Below are positions 47,601 to 59,505 of a stretch of DNA of 64,000 nt, one piece after another. Where the stretch lies: the NCBI GenBank assembly GCA_033032175.1, contig CM065310.1, forward strand, positions 6,882,001 through 6,946,000, written 5' to 3'. The notes beneath the pieces are model-generated. The model did not search any database, was not told the origin of the DNA, and saw only the letters and a list, made by a program, of their open reading frames with translations. Every line of letters starts with the position of its first letter. The first letter of the stretch is position 1. The translations under genes and the position numbers were made by a program. The stretch comes from Saturnia japonica (taxonomy: Eukaryota > Arthropoda > Insecta > Lepidoptera > Saturniidae).

Positions 47601-48956
47601 GAGAATAGTCGATTTAAATTAAAACGAGCATTATAGCGTCTCCCAGTATTTTTTTATATAAGGAGAATATTGTAACGCGGCGAAACGACTTAAAAATGAC
47701 GGTGCGACAAAGTTCTCACTATTCCTAACGAATTCCTTGATCTTTTAACTATCGAGTGATGCAGTAAATTTTTAGGTTTAGATGATAGATATGTAGCTCC
47801 AATGCCAAACTGTATGTAAAAATAATTCCTCAGTAGACTATGAGTGAATAAATATTTTATAGGCTAAATGATTTTGAGTAAGGTATAAGGGGTAAAATAA
47901 AGCGTACAACCATACACCATATGAAATTCGTATAGGGTGATTATCAAAGCGAATGCCTTCGATCCAATTTGGGAGGCAGTTTGTTAGGGTGAACGTCAGT
48001 CAGATGTCAGACGTTGGCGAAGTGAAATTTACAACGCACTATATTGCTATAGGTACTCTGGTAACTGATTTTTTTTTTAACCACAGTAAATTATTTCCAT
48101 TTGGCGCGTCAAGATCTCGGTTTCATTTTTTCTGTACACCATATGAAAATATAAAAAGGCTAGAAATAAGTAATCGGTAAGCCCATACCTTTTGTTTTTT
48201 ATTACCTACCATACTTTTTAAAGTATTTTTTTTTTGTATAAACTATACTTCCTTAGCTCGGTAGTATGCATGACTACATTATTTTTCTCTATGGAACGCG
48301 TGTTAGTAATTAAATAAAATAAAACAAAGCAATCATTATAGTTCATACTGCAAATGTGAAATACATAATAGTCTGTCGATAAACAGTCACACAGAATAAA
48401 TACTGTCACCATAGAATTTTAAAATGTTTCCAACAAATTATTACGAAAGAGTTTGGAGCTGTAAATTGTGTGTAATATCAATGACAAAAGAACCTCAATA
48501 TCGTTCAAACCTTAAAAATTTAGTGAATAACGATAAATATTTTAGTACTAGGTTAAGGCCACAAGGCATTAAATAAAAACACCACTCACATAGGTAAATA
48601 TAGTGGACTATATATTGGGATATAAGAATAAAAATCGATAAACAAAGATACAAAAATACTCACGCTTATCAATAAAGCTGAATGTACCCACGAAACCGGT
48701 AGCATTGTTTTGCTGTGTCCCGGTGTGGAACTCTAAGACAAGAGCAGGTCCTGGAGAATACAATGCTGATGGTGCATCTGCTCTGCTACCACATAGCTCT
48801 CTTGCCCAGGCGGAGCGTTCGTTAACGCTTCCAGGAGGCCCGGGTCCTTGGAACTTCCCAATATACCTTCAGGTAATCTCCTCGAGCACACCTAAAGCAA
48901 AGAGATTTTATCTACTTTATTTATGAATCACAACGTAATCTTACTAATATTATACA
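47601..48956. other. Intergenic; one GC-rich patch at 48705-48895
   Basis: Mostly AT-rich DNA without supported genes. Bases 48705-48895 are unusually GC-rich for the area and contain an open frame with many Pro, Gly, Ala and Ser; this may be the 5' region of a transposon or a stray exon. I cannot place it. Confidence 0.3.
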
Positions 48957-49085
48957 TGTGAAAGTTTGTATGTTTGATTGTATGTTACTCAATAATTCAT
49001 AAACGGCTGAACTGATTTGGATGAAATTAGGTAGACGAATAGCTTATAACCTGGATTAACATATGGGATACTTTTATCCCCGTTA
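48957..49085 (+). mobile_element. LINE-tail-like repeat
   Basis: The phrases 'gtgaaagtttgtatgtttga', 'aaacggctgaactgatttgg', 'atgaaattaggtagacgaat' and 'gggatacttttatcccc' are the classic wording of RTE-related 3' UTR repeats in moths and butterflies, from memory. Confidence 0.6.
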
Positions 49086-49214
49086 ATGACATATTTTTTG
49101 ATTTCTCTCTGGACCCAATTCTGAAGTCCTTGTAGACAAAGTCGCGGACAGAAAGTAGTAGTCAATCATTCCCATTCCAAGACACCAAATATCGAAGCTA
49201 TAATGGCTCAGTGA

Positions 49215-49400
49215 CAACATGTACGGACACTGCATCGAACGTCGTGAGTCCAAATCCCTGCAATAAGTCTGGGCTTTGGATGAAGGAAACACATCGAGAG
49301 GAATCCATAGCATGATGGTAGGGCTTTTTCTAATATCCACCAGTCTAGACTACCTTTAAGTTGACACTCTGTTGCCAAGCACCTATAAGTATGTTTCGGA
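49215..49400 (+). mobile_element. SINE (family S1)
   Basis: A head-like 'cgtgagtccaaatccctgca' is followed by 'gggctttggatgaaggaaac', 'acatcgagaggaatccat', 'ttctaatatccaccagtcta' and 'gttgccaagcacctataagt'. The order is that of the S1 copy at 27205. Confidence 0.6.
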
Positions 49401-50574
49401 ATCCATCCAATCCATCTCTACAATATAGATCTATACAATAAAAGCACGGATGAAAGCGTTGTCGACAGCTAGTATTAGATAAACATAATGTTAGTAAAAA
49501 TTACGGCATTTACTTTCTACATTTAACCTGGTATGAAATTTTCCATTACACTAAGCTACGTGTGCTTCAAAGGCGAAGTGTTTTAAAAAGACAAAGAGTT
49601 CAGCGTCAATTTATTGAGAAATTTAACGCTGCGAAGTTTGTTTTATGTTATGATATTGCAGAAATATGGCCGTAAAGATATTTCATAAGGCACTATTTTA
49701 AAGAGACGAAGTCCTTTTATTAAATTGTTCGCTGAGAAAAATACGGTGTTGAAAAATGATATAAAGTTTCAAAGTATATAATATACTTTAACCGCAAATT
49801 TCAGGTTCAGTAACTCATTGAGACGTGTGATACTCTGGTATAAAGATTTTTTGCACTTAAATAATTTACCTATAATTTCATATAAGATTGACAGGATCTT
49901 ATGCCTCGAAGTTTTATTACTGGAAATGTTAATTATTTATTTTTTAATATATAGGTCCAGTATTGTAGTTTAGCGTGATCATATAGGTGTTAACTCCTTA
50001 CTCTCTCTCTGTATTATTTGTTTATTTACTATTTGTTTTTATTTTTATTTTATTCATGTCCGTGATGTATGTTAATGCGGCCCAATCAGAATACCAGCGC
50101 TGCTTTGATTCAGTGTAGCAATTATGCTGAGACTGGGACCTGTTTATTCCCGCACCGCAAGTTACTAATTATCATTATTGTTTTTTTTGGTGTGTTTATT
50201 TTATGTTTTTATATTTTGGGAGTTTTTGGCGGTATCTTAAAGTGACATGTTGTGTTTTTTTTTTAATTCATTAACTTAGGTTTTTTGGCCCTATATTACG
50301 TAATATTGGTGGCATTTTTGGTTATTGTCATGAGTGAAGTGGATAATAAATATAAAGTAGAAACATGCATTTTTACATGTCACAAATCCCCCTAGATAGT
50401 TCTGACTAGGAAGCCACCGTATTGTCAGAAGATCCCACTTTGTATATTAGAAAATTTCACGAAGGCTTAAATACATTGATACTGGCAAGTGCTTTTTGCG
50501 GTGCCAAAACAAGAAGAAGAAGAATCTAAGTTCCTAAGTAGTTATTGCCCGTAATGGTGATTCGCTAAGTCGCG
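49401..50574. other. AT-rich intergenic DNA, nothing recognised
   Basis: No gene or clear repeat. Runs of T and ATTT dominate 50000-50300. Confidence 0.45.
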
Positions 50575-50690
50575 TCCTATTTCAGGAACAGCAGGTGCAT
50601 ATAACAGTTTCTATGTACGCAGGCCGGCTTGACAGCGGCGACTGGAGACTGGCGACACTCAGTTGTCGCCATTGTTCTGGATTTTCATAT
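50575..50690 (+). repeat. Dispersed repeat R2 fragment
   Basis: The phrase 'gcaggccggcttgacagcgg' followed by 'cgactggagactggcgacac' and 'agttgtcgccattgttctgg' parallels the R2 copy at 17995. Confidence 0.5.
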
Positions 50691-50925
50691 TCAAGCACTT
50701 AGCAGTTTCAATTTCTTTTCATAAGAAGTCACCTAAAACTTTGCAATCTATGTTTATACCTTACTATGCTTGCCTTACGGTTTCACTCGTGTTAAAATTT
50801 TGGAGAGGATTTGCGTAAAATTTGTTCTTTCTGAGCGTCTATATCGCGAAAGGAGTAACTATGCTAATTTGAAGTTAGTCGGACTTATAATTTCGGAGAT
50901 TTCGTGATGAATGAAGTTAATAAGT

Positions 50926-51490
50926 TAGGGAGCGTGAAGTATTACGTAACGAAATTTTTGAAATGTAACGCGCCGTAACAATTTTCTATACACCGCCCCC
51001 TCCCCCCCTCCCCCCACAAGCATGTTAGAATGAGACTTTTTATAGGCCACGAACAGTTGATGATGCAAATCACCCTGTTTTGAGAACATTACAATATAAA
51101 CTCACTTTAACAACACTGACTACAACAACAATGTGCTACTCTACACACTATACACTAACGAATACTGACCACGAAAACAAAATGAAAGTGACGTACAATA
51201 TAGTCGAGAGATTCTCCGTAAAACATAAACGAAAAGGGTTGCCAACTTGGGAGAACAAAATAAAAATGACATTCAATACAATCGATGGATTCCCCGTTAA
51301 ACATAAACGAAAAGGGTTGCGAACTTGGGAAATTTTAATTGCCAATTTTTTTTTATTTATATTAAAAAAACAATATTATGTAACACATTGTTCGAACCCC
51401 CCTTCCACTCTTGTAATGCATCGTAACGTTTTACATGACAACCCCCCTCCCCCCACACATTGCGTTACGTAATACTTGAATGGCCCCACA
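50926..51490. mobile_element. Inverted-repeat element with ATTACGTAA ends and an internal tandem repeat
   Basis: The left end contains 'aagtattacgtaacg' (50937-50951), and the right end holds its exact reverse complement, 'cgttacgtaatactt' (about 51464-51478). The outer ten bases on each side share a GGG start. C-rich tracts (cccccctccccccctccccc near 51000 and 51445) lie inside both ends in the same orientation. The interior carries a 78-bp tandem repeat (51173-51328). It fits a non-autonomous DNA transposon of about 565 bases; I do not know the superfamily. Confidence 0.65.
51173..51328. repeat. Two 78-bp tandem units, in frame
   Basis: Unit 1 (51173-51250) and unit 2 (51251-51328) share long blocks such as 'aaacataaacgaaaagggtt'. 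Because 78 is a multiple of three, the plus-strand open frame 51080-51472 runs through both. It encodes a repeated 26-residue segment with Phe-x-Val-Lys-His-Lys-Arg-Lys-Gly-Leu. It sits inside an inverted-repeat element, so it may be only part of that element. Confidence 0.85.
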
Positions 51491-51825
51491 GTTGCTTTGA
51501 TGTATTTTTTTGTATTCACATTAAACTGTACCTTGATATGTATGTACCTATATTTTGATAACAGGAAAACCATTACGTTAACTACAGTAGCACGAAATTT
51601 TAATTCTCATTACTATCAATAATTCATAGCCGGTTTGAATACTAAAATTTTGCCTATGCATTTTAATGTATTCAACTCGGTACATGATTTAAATTTTCAA
51701 TACATTCTGTGCTATGCATGTATTAATTCGTCGAATGCTATTGATGAAATTTTCTTTGTTTTAGTTTTTATCGTTAAAACACTATAATCATTTTCAAGTT
51801 ATATCTAGCTATAACGTTATGTTAG

Positions 51826-52080
51826 GTTGGATCATTATGTAAAAGATAGTGATGTCTGGAAGTGACTCCCTTTCTGTGCATCCACTAAATTATTATTATT
51901 GTACCTAATATATTACAAGTACAGTTGAAAAAAAAAGGTAAACCCGATCGAGTTTCTTACTAGTTCTTCTCAATGTCTGGAATATTTTCCGAATAGGCAG
52001 TAGTGTTTTGACGTCCATAAGTACTTTCTTAGAGCCTAAATTGTATAACGGATTTTTTGATTTTGATTTTGAAATTTCTG
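51826..52080 (+). mobile_element. 3' end of J1 LINE, severely truncated copy
   Basis: It starts at the last codons of J1 (gatcattatgtaaaagatag, where other copies read gtgaatgatag), then 'tgatgtctggaagtgactcc', 'cgatcgagtttcttac', 'agtgttttgacgtccataag' and 'agagcctaaattgta'. The order and orientation match the 3' UTR of the 21343-24030 element. Confidence 0.82.
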
Positions 52081-52379
52081 CTTACTTACAGAAAGATTTT
52101 AACTATAATATGTTCGATTAATTCACAGTTCAACGTATTTACTATGCAACTATAGTAGTAGTTAAAATAATAGTTTTGCAAAAGTTGTAAAACAAACCTT
52201 ATTTTTCCACTCTCCTTTTTTACTTGGCGGAGGGACACGACAATTGTGTCCGATTGAATTACGGTCACTATACACCAGGTATGGCGAAATCTTTCATAGC
52301 TGCAAGCTTAAGTGTATTTCTGCGCTTAGCAAATGTACTCACTTATCCAGTAATATACCGAGGTAGTAGAGATCTGTAT

Positions 52380-52455
52380 GCACAAAGTTGTACTATACCA
52401 TATAAGAATACCATACCATACCATTACATACCATACCATTTATACCATAGTATAA
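52380..52455. repeat. Short 'ccata' tandem repeat
   Basis: Units of 'taccataccattacatacca' type fill 52395-52450. It is a simple repeat in otherwise unremarkable DNA (52081-52555) with no supported gene. Confidence 0.7.
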
Positions 52456-52566
52456 GAATACCAGAAACATCTAACAATACTTTTAATTTTAATTAATTTC
52501 GAGGTTATTTATGGAAAGAAAACAAGTTAACGCAACGATTTATTTCAGAGCGAGTGTCTGCATGTC

Positions 52567-52598
<32 letters not shown>

Positions 52599-54131
52599 CT
52601 GACTACACTTTTAGCCTTAGGGGCCCTAAAGCCGCTGCGGCTTTTACAGCTTCACCGGACTTGGGGGCGAGCGCAGAGGGCACTCAGCCGCGAAAGTTTT
52701 GTGGACGACTCGCACGAGGGTGCCAAAGTGGCCGGACCTCGGCTCGGGCGGTCGTCGCGTTCGCAAATAGGTCGCGATCTATTCGAATCCCTACACCTAC
52801 GATTCGAGCTAACTAAATATACACATAGGCACGTTCCCTTCCTCCTGGGAGGAAGGAAGGAACCGTGCGTATGTGTATTCAATAATCGGAATGTTTCTAC
52901 ACTAACTAGCGCTAACTAACTAGCGTAAAAAAAAGAAAAAAAAGGTCCCTCACAGAACCTATGTACCTGTGTGGTGTGCACGTGTGTATGTTCATACGTG
53001 TGTAGTGTTGTATGTAGGTAGCTAAGTGATGCACGTACAGTGTCACTTGTATCGCGCGGGCGGTTGCCTGACCCAAGGTTTCACACCGAGGAACGGACCT
53101 AGGCTTGGGTTACCGCTAGAGAGGGTGGACGTGACGGGTGTGCTGGAGCGAAATTGACCGCCCGCCCTCTGCGGAGAGAACGGTGGTTACGCGGGCGTGG
53201 GCGCTGGCACGCTCTGTTTGGAGAGACGGATGTGTAATATTTATTCGAATTTTCGATGTGATCGTCGGGATCAATAAAAATATTGCGCGGCCGGCGTTTG
53301 CACCGGATGTCCGTGGGTGCCGGAACATAAGTGGCGGCTGTTTTTATTAACGGATTCGCGTGGTTCGACGCGGTGTCGAAATACGAACGGGAGAGCTGTT
53401 TAACGTAGGCATGTATCGAAGGAAGCTCCATATCTCTATGGAGATCTACGCTTCGAACATATCACGGGGCCCCGGTGAGACGATAGAGGAACCTATTCTG
53501 TATCGATTGTAACCGTTTGAAACTCGACTCGGACATATGTGCGAACACGGCGCAACTGTATGTCAAAATTGGTCGAATACACGTCTTGTAGAGCGTGAGC
53601 TTATGTCGCGTGGACATTTTACTCACCGAACACAACAGAGGATGCAACCGGCCCAGGACCCACGCGGCCCTGTTCCTAACCTTACGGATGTGGGGTCTAA
53701 AAGAGAGCCTACTATCTAGGGTTACCCCTAGATATTTGGTCTCTCTTACATACGGAATCGGATTATCGTAGAGCTTAACAGGTTTAAGCTTCCACGGTAT
53801 CTGTGACGAATCCGCATCGAAGAGCATCGCGGCGCTCTTCGAGGATTAACGGCTATACGCCACTCGTTAAACCACTTCCCGAGAGTGGTCACGGAGCGTT
53901 GGACTTTGTGTCTGAGGTGGGATCTATTCCTATCTGAGGCATATAAGACTGTATCGTCAGCGTATAGCCCTACCTCGACCTCCGGGAGTCGAGGTAGGTC
54001 ACTGACGTACAGGTTAAATAGGCTAGGAGCCAGGATCGAACCTTGGGGAACGCCTGAGCGTATTGGACGGGGCGTGGACAATTCACCTTCCACTCTATAG
54101 CGAAAGGTGCGATCTGTTAGATAGTCGCGAA
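52567..54131 (-). mobile_element. Jockey-type LINE insertion (family J2) with poly(A) and target-site duplication
   Basis: It is bounded by the 11-bp direct repeat 'gtctgcatgtc' at 52556-52566 and 54132-54142, and has a 28-nt T-run (52567-52594) that is its poly(A) on the minus strand. The element is 5'-truncated: coding starts at 54131 in mid-RT (Arg-Asp-Tyr-Leu), then Gly-Val-Pro-Gln-Gly-Ser-Ile-Leu-Ala-Pro and Tyr-Ala-Asp-Asp-Thr-Val-Leu. One frameshift lies near 53840, and a stop at 53462-53464 stands where relatives have Trp (Gly-Ala-Pro-Trp-Tyr-Val-Arg). The frame then reads on to a stop at 53099. It is markedly GC-rich against the AT-rich host. A tiny second copy lies at 42725. Confidence 0.95.
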
Positions 54132-54142
54132 GTCTGCATGTC

Positions 54143-55848
54143 AGATTACATTGATTTATATATTATTTTAAAATTAACAATAATTATGCGCCGGAGTAGG
54201 ACCAACGGCGGCACGAACGGCTCGGTGATAGGTACAGGCATGTAACCATCTTTAGACGGGCTTGTCTTAGCCTATTGTTTCTTAACGAGGCAATTCAGGA
54301 TCAGCCAGTTGATGAGAGGCTTATAGGCCGCCATGATAACAGCGTACTTATGTTTGGCATCAGATACATTGCATATACTTTGCCATGCTAACGTAAACAA
54401 GAGGTAAAACCCACTTATATAGATATACATAATAATGTAATATAATATGTTGATATATATAATCAGTAAACAGTATACTTAGAACAGGAATTGGTTTAAG
54501 ACTCAGCCAGAAAAATACTCTAATATCATGTTACGATTTCCCACAATTGCGTCATAAAAAGAAAGTTAGATTCATAGATTAATTGTTCGATGTAGTGTAG
54601 GACCACTGACCTGAACCATAGCCCAAAATTGACTGGGACATTACAAAAGCATGTGCTTTCATGGCGCTTCTGTTATTCATGTATGTATAAAATCAATACT
54701 ACTCTTACTAAAAATAAGATCCGGTCATTTCAGGTGAACGGGCTCGTATCGGTCGTTTTATCATTTAGGAAGTTTTTTTTCTTTTTCGGGAAACACGAAC
54801 CTAACTCAATTGGACAGATGACAGGTAAGTTGGAGAATTGAAAGACGAAAGCTACGTTTCCGCCTCACGTTTCAGGTAATATCAAATAAAGATAATGTCT
54901 TCACATATCAAACCGTGATGTGGTTATATCTGATTTTGGCAACTATATTTTATCGCATTACATTTATATGAGCGAAGATTTGGCTATATCATATTTAGAT
55001 TTTCTAAAATATATCTAAGCTTTCGAAAAAATCAAGCACTTTTAAAAGTTAATATATAAGAATGCAAAATGGATTACACGGTGTTTTTCTTTTTTTTTTA
55101 AGACACCGAACATTGGTTATATTATATTTAGATTATCTAGAATATAACTAAGCTTTCGAAAAAATCAAGCACTTTACAAAATTCTAGAAAAAGAATATTA
55201 AGTTAATTTGAGTAGTTTAAAAGGAGACCTGTACTTACATACTTAAATTGCAATTGAACATTATAATTATTTTTAATAGGAAAATTCATAGAATAAAAGG
55301 AGGTTAAATAATTATTATACCTTTACCCTCTGTCAAATCTTTTTGTCGGATGTCTATTTTGTCTTGATTTTGTTTTTAATAATTTATGTTTTATTAGGTT
55401 TTTTTTTATTTCAGGTTTTTGTTTTTTATTTGTGTATCTTTATGACAATAAATAATATATTTTTCAACTTTCTTTCTGGTTGGAAAATGTATATAATAAT
55501 TGAACTTATATAATACTATGTTCAAGTTATAATACATACTACACAGTAATATATAAACGAATTTTTTTTACTAGTTCCTGGAATTTAGTTTAGTTATAAA
55601 ACCATTTTCTTTCCAGGTTACTACAAACAATTTTCCTTTCAGGGTGTTGTTGTTCACTTGCTTTCAGTTCTCCAACTCAATATAATAAATCATCTACATG
55701 TCGATATCAGTTGAATGTGAACAAAGGGTAAAGTGAAAGCAAACACAACTTACTTTCCATTAGAAACAATATTTACATTGTTTTAGTATGTATATGTATT
55801 ACATATACATTCATGCGTTAATTTTTTGTTATTGTTATATGTTTAGCG
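54143..55848. other. AT-rich intergenic DNA with one exon-like segment
   Basis: Bases about 54735-54824 lie between an acceptor (ggtcatttcag) and a GTAAGT donor and are open in one frame (Val-Asn-Gly-Leu-Val-Ser-Val-Val-Leu-Ser-Phe-Arg). No partner exon was found. Bases 54995-55060 and 55120-55185 share 'atctaagctttcgaaaaaat' and 'caagcacttt', a local duplication. Nothing else is recognised. Confidence 0.3.
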
Positions 55849-55849
55849 T

Positions 55850-56035
55850 TGTGGCCTAAATCTCATCTTACCTTATGTGACGATGTGGTCCACGATGGTA
55901 ACACACTAAGCCTAGTCGAAGACTGGCTCTCTAGTGCAGCTGCCGAAATATGCCTACCACCATGGCCATGGTTTCATCACGACGTTTTCCTTCATCGAAA
56001 GCGCAAGCTCATTGCAGGGATTCGAAGTCACATTT
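55850..56035 (-). mobile_element. SINE (family S1), minus copy
   Basis: Read on the minus strand: 'gacttcgaatccctgcaatg', 'tttcgatgaaggaaaacgtc', 'ttcggcagctgcactagaga' and 'gactaggcttagtgtgttac'. This is the S1 order, including the tRNA-like 'ttcgaatccc'. The plus-strand open frame over it is incidental. Confidence 0.65.
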
Positions 56036-56892
56036 TAGATTTATTTAATACTAGCCTTTCCCTCGACTTTGTTTTTTTTTTGTCCATACTACGTTCGTCT
56101 CTATACTACATTTTATTCCGATCGGTTCAAAAGTTTACTCGTTAAAAGGTAGCAAACGAACATAGCTATTTTTGAATTTATTTGTGTAAAGTTTGTATTT
56201 ATAACTCACTCAGCTACATAATATATTTTAAGTGTGCAAAGTTATAAAAGCGAAGTTATAGAATAATAACTTGGCTAGCGGGGATGGCATATATTATGCC
56301 AATTTTACGTACATTTTTGTGACGTCTGGAGCCAAAGAGTGAATCAGAAAATGAAGTGTTTTTTGATAGTTGATAGATGCTGTAACAAAAAGTGTGTCCG
56401 ATAAGTACGCACGTAAGAAGTTATACTTCTTTGACGTCACAAAAAAAAAGAGTCTAATAATTGTATCCCGCATGCCAACAACAGGATGAATTCAGACATC
56501 AGTGATAATAATGTAAGTTCATGTTACTGATCTCAAACATTATTATAATTAAATTACAATTATTATCATTTGTAGCTAACTTCATTAATGTCATCTTTCT
56601 GTCACGTGATGCGCGTACAGCTTAAAATAAGTGTTTCTTGTAAAACCTACAATTTTACTGATGTAATAACGATACAACGTAATGATATTGTAATATGAAT
56701 TAACATTTTTATTTATAACTAAATGACATTGCAGAGGTCGTTCTGTTCTTTCCAATAATCAATAACTCGGCCACAGAGCTACCAATTAAGAGATTTTTAT
56801 TAAAAAGTCTTCCAGAACTATAACGAACAAAACAAAATAAGAATTACGTATATCCATTATTCGGATCGTGCGTTATGGTCTAGAGCTAATTT
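56036..56892. other. Intergenic; LINE-tail remnant at the start
   Basis: A 'aatactagcctttccctcga' start at 56048 and 'ccgatcggttcaaaagttta' resemble a LINE tail. No gene is supported in the rest. Confidence 0.4.
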
Positions 56893-57440
56893 TTATTTAT
56901 TTATTTAAGATATACAAACTTCACAGCACATTTAAAAAATTGTAAAATAGATTATATTTCTAAAGTGCCAAATAACAAATAGTACATTAATTATATTTTA
57001 TACTTATACCTAACTATAATGATAGTGTGTATGAGTCTATTTTAAAAGATGTTTCTTAAGTAATGTGTATATGTTTGTGCGTGAGCGTGCGCGCGCGCGT
57101 GCGTGTTAATTAAAATGTGTGTATTCGTGTATTAGGTTTTCGGTAATTACTCCTAAACTAACCTTTTAGAGACCGACTTGAGAAACTACATTCGACTTAA
57201 GTAGAAAATGTCAATATCATTGAAAAGCTTATTGTATTGTGTAGTACACCTGTAAAGGACGGAGTTTTGAGCATATGTATGCTTTACAGATGAAATTGCT
57301 AACAAACTGGAATTCCTAGTACGAGTAATTTACTTAGGAGTTCTGGGCAATCTGTTATTGAGTTAACTAAATCATATAGAAATCGCATATCGTTTGTGAT
57401 TCGACGGTATTTTAATGACAACATGTTATACTATTTTAAA
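56893..57440 (-). mobile_element. 3' end of LINE family L4, truncated copy
   Basis: On the minus strand the first part codes Asp-Met-Arg-Phe-Leu-Tyr-Asp-Leu-Val-Asn-Ser and Asp-Cys-Pro-Glu-Leu-Leu-Ser-Lys, which matches the C-terminal region of the larger element at 61043-62990 (Tyr-Asp-Ile-Leu-Asn, Asp-Cys-Pro-Glu-Leu-Val-Asn). The 3' UTR shares 'cttcacagcacatttaa' and a GT/GC-rich run, and the end is an ATTT repeat (56893-56910). Confidence 0.72.
57062..57108. repeat. GT/GC-rich alternating tract
   Basis: The run 'gtgcgtgagcgtgcgcgcgc' is alternating purine-pyrimidine and could form Z-DNA. A related, less regular run at 61215-61255 sits at the same place in the other L4 copy, so it is part of the element's 3' UTR. 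Confidence 0.8.
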
Positions 57441-59505
57441 TTATTTTGTACTCACTGGGACTGGGGACTGGGACTTTCTTTTTCTAAAAACCGAATTCAA
57501 TTTTTTAACGTATTAAAAGAATTATCAACCAAATTGGTCCAGTCATTCTGAAATGATACGCCCATGAAGCAACGAACACCATTTCATTTTTATTTATATA
57601 CTAGCAACCGCCCGCGATTTCATTCACGTTAATCTATACTAATACATATTATAATTCCAATTCCTCCACGGCAAGAAAACACATCGCTCAACGCGTAGTG
57701 TTTATGAAAATCCGTACTTTCTTAAAACATCAATAACTTTTTATTGAATGAACATATCGAGATACTTGATTTTTAGGCAAAGACCATGTATATAATGAAT
57801 AAACAAAAAAAAAATTATGAAAATTTATCCAGTACTTTTTGTGCGATGCACGCTCAATGGCAAACGTATTTTCACGTATACCGATTATAGGTACTGGAAA
57901 CTATGTAATGTTAGATGTTTTATCTCAAATGTTCAAGTAAGGCAAATATCAATCTGGTTAAAATATCAGAGGTCGTAGTGAACACTAATAGACGATCCCA
58001 ATAGTCCCAACAACACGTTGAGCCCCCGATTACAAACACAAGTTGTCAAACGTTCGGCTATCTGCCAACACGACCTACTGTGAATTGCAAATTCGGTTAA
58101 CCAGTGGCTGAAACTGGTGTCGTAGCGGTCAGAGATGCCTTTCGAAAATACAATTGTTTATCGCATTTGCAAAAAGCGTGTGCTAAATTTGTTTACTTCC
58201 AAATTAATCCTGATATGGTTGCACCTTTTTCATTGTATTGTCTCTACACATTTTCTCTGGATTTGATCGGTCTGGTCTCGGACTGGATTTAACTCAAATT
58301 TCGTAACCAGAAAGTTAATGTCACAAAGTCCTGGGCTATAAGAATTATCAATATTATAAATCGGAAAAAATACCGGTTTCAACCGATTTTCAACAAATTA
58401 TCTACACGGGAAGACGTATTAGTTATTTTTTTATAGGCTATGAGAATTGTTAAAAATTATGAGTAAAAATTAAATTGCGATTCGATCAAATTTACTGCGT
58501 AACACACGTGGGCGAAGCTGCAAAGTACTGCTAACTGCTGAAGAGCTCATTTGAACTTTGTAGAGTATTATTTATTTAATTTTTCATTGATAATTAAAGG
58601 AGTGTATCGTTTTACTTCATTTTGATAATTGACCAGCAAAGTTTTTACTTCGCTTAATGGAGAACCACTTCAATAATTCTCTTCTTAATTAATGATCGGT
58701 CAATTACATTTTAGAAATAAGTGTTTCTTTTTCATACGTATTTATATTTAAAACGCATTTTAGACTTAAAATAGTCTAATTAATCTTGTGACCCTGTGTA
58801 CTTGTAATTAATTAAAAATAGAATCATGAAAATCTTTGTTTCATTTTTTTTCTTTTTGGACAGAATCAACTTTAACGGAGTAAAGGTTCTTCCAAATACT
58901 TACTAACGAACAAAAAATAAGATTTATCTTTAATTAAGATCTACTTAAATAGCTTTCGCAAAAATGGGCCTAATAAGATACTTAAGTAGCACCGTTATAT
59001 AATCGTAATACAAGCTTATCATCTTGTGAAGTAGATAATAATAATTATTTTTTGTGATTGATAATTGTGAACGCCATTAATATGCCGCTGTTACAAGCTG
59101 ACGTGTAAAATGTGAGTTTTAAAATAAAACAAAGTGCGAATGGATGTTATTTATTATTTAATCATCGAATTTAATTTTGAAAATCATTACACCGTTTCGC
59201 CAACACAGATAGGCTTTTAGATAAACTCGTAACATTGTCATACTGGCTCTGCCTAGTTCTCGGACGCACAACAATCAAATTAAAGTTCAAGATTAGTTTG
59301 TGAGCGAGCGCTGGCAATTTGCAAAAAGTTTGCGCATAACTTTACTTGCCCGTCACTTTCTTGTTATTAAATTAAATCATAAACTTTCCTTACAATATCT
59401 CTATTATATATTATTTCATAAAAGTGTTTTTTTTGTGCCATCGCCATATGGCACCCATAATATATAACATATGGCACCCTTAACCTATACGTAGAGAAAG
59501 TGGCG
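57441..59505. other. AT-rich intergenic DNA with a LINE-tail remnant
   Basis: A 'atactagcaaccgcccgcga' start at 57598 marks an RTE/SINE-type end. No gene is supported elsewhere; 58104-58292 is open but has no motif or splice support. Confidence 0.4.

Noticed and set aside
52652..53350. Several GC-rich ORFs on both strands
   Set aside because: They are shadows and 3' UTR of the minus-strand J2 retrotransposon.
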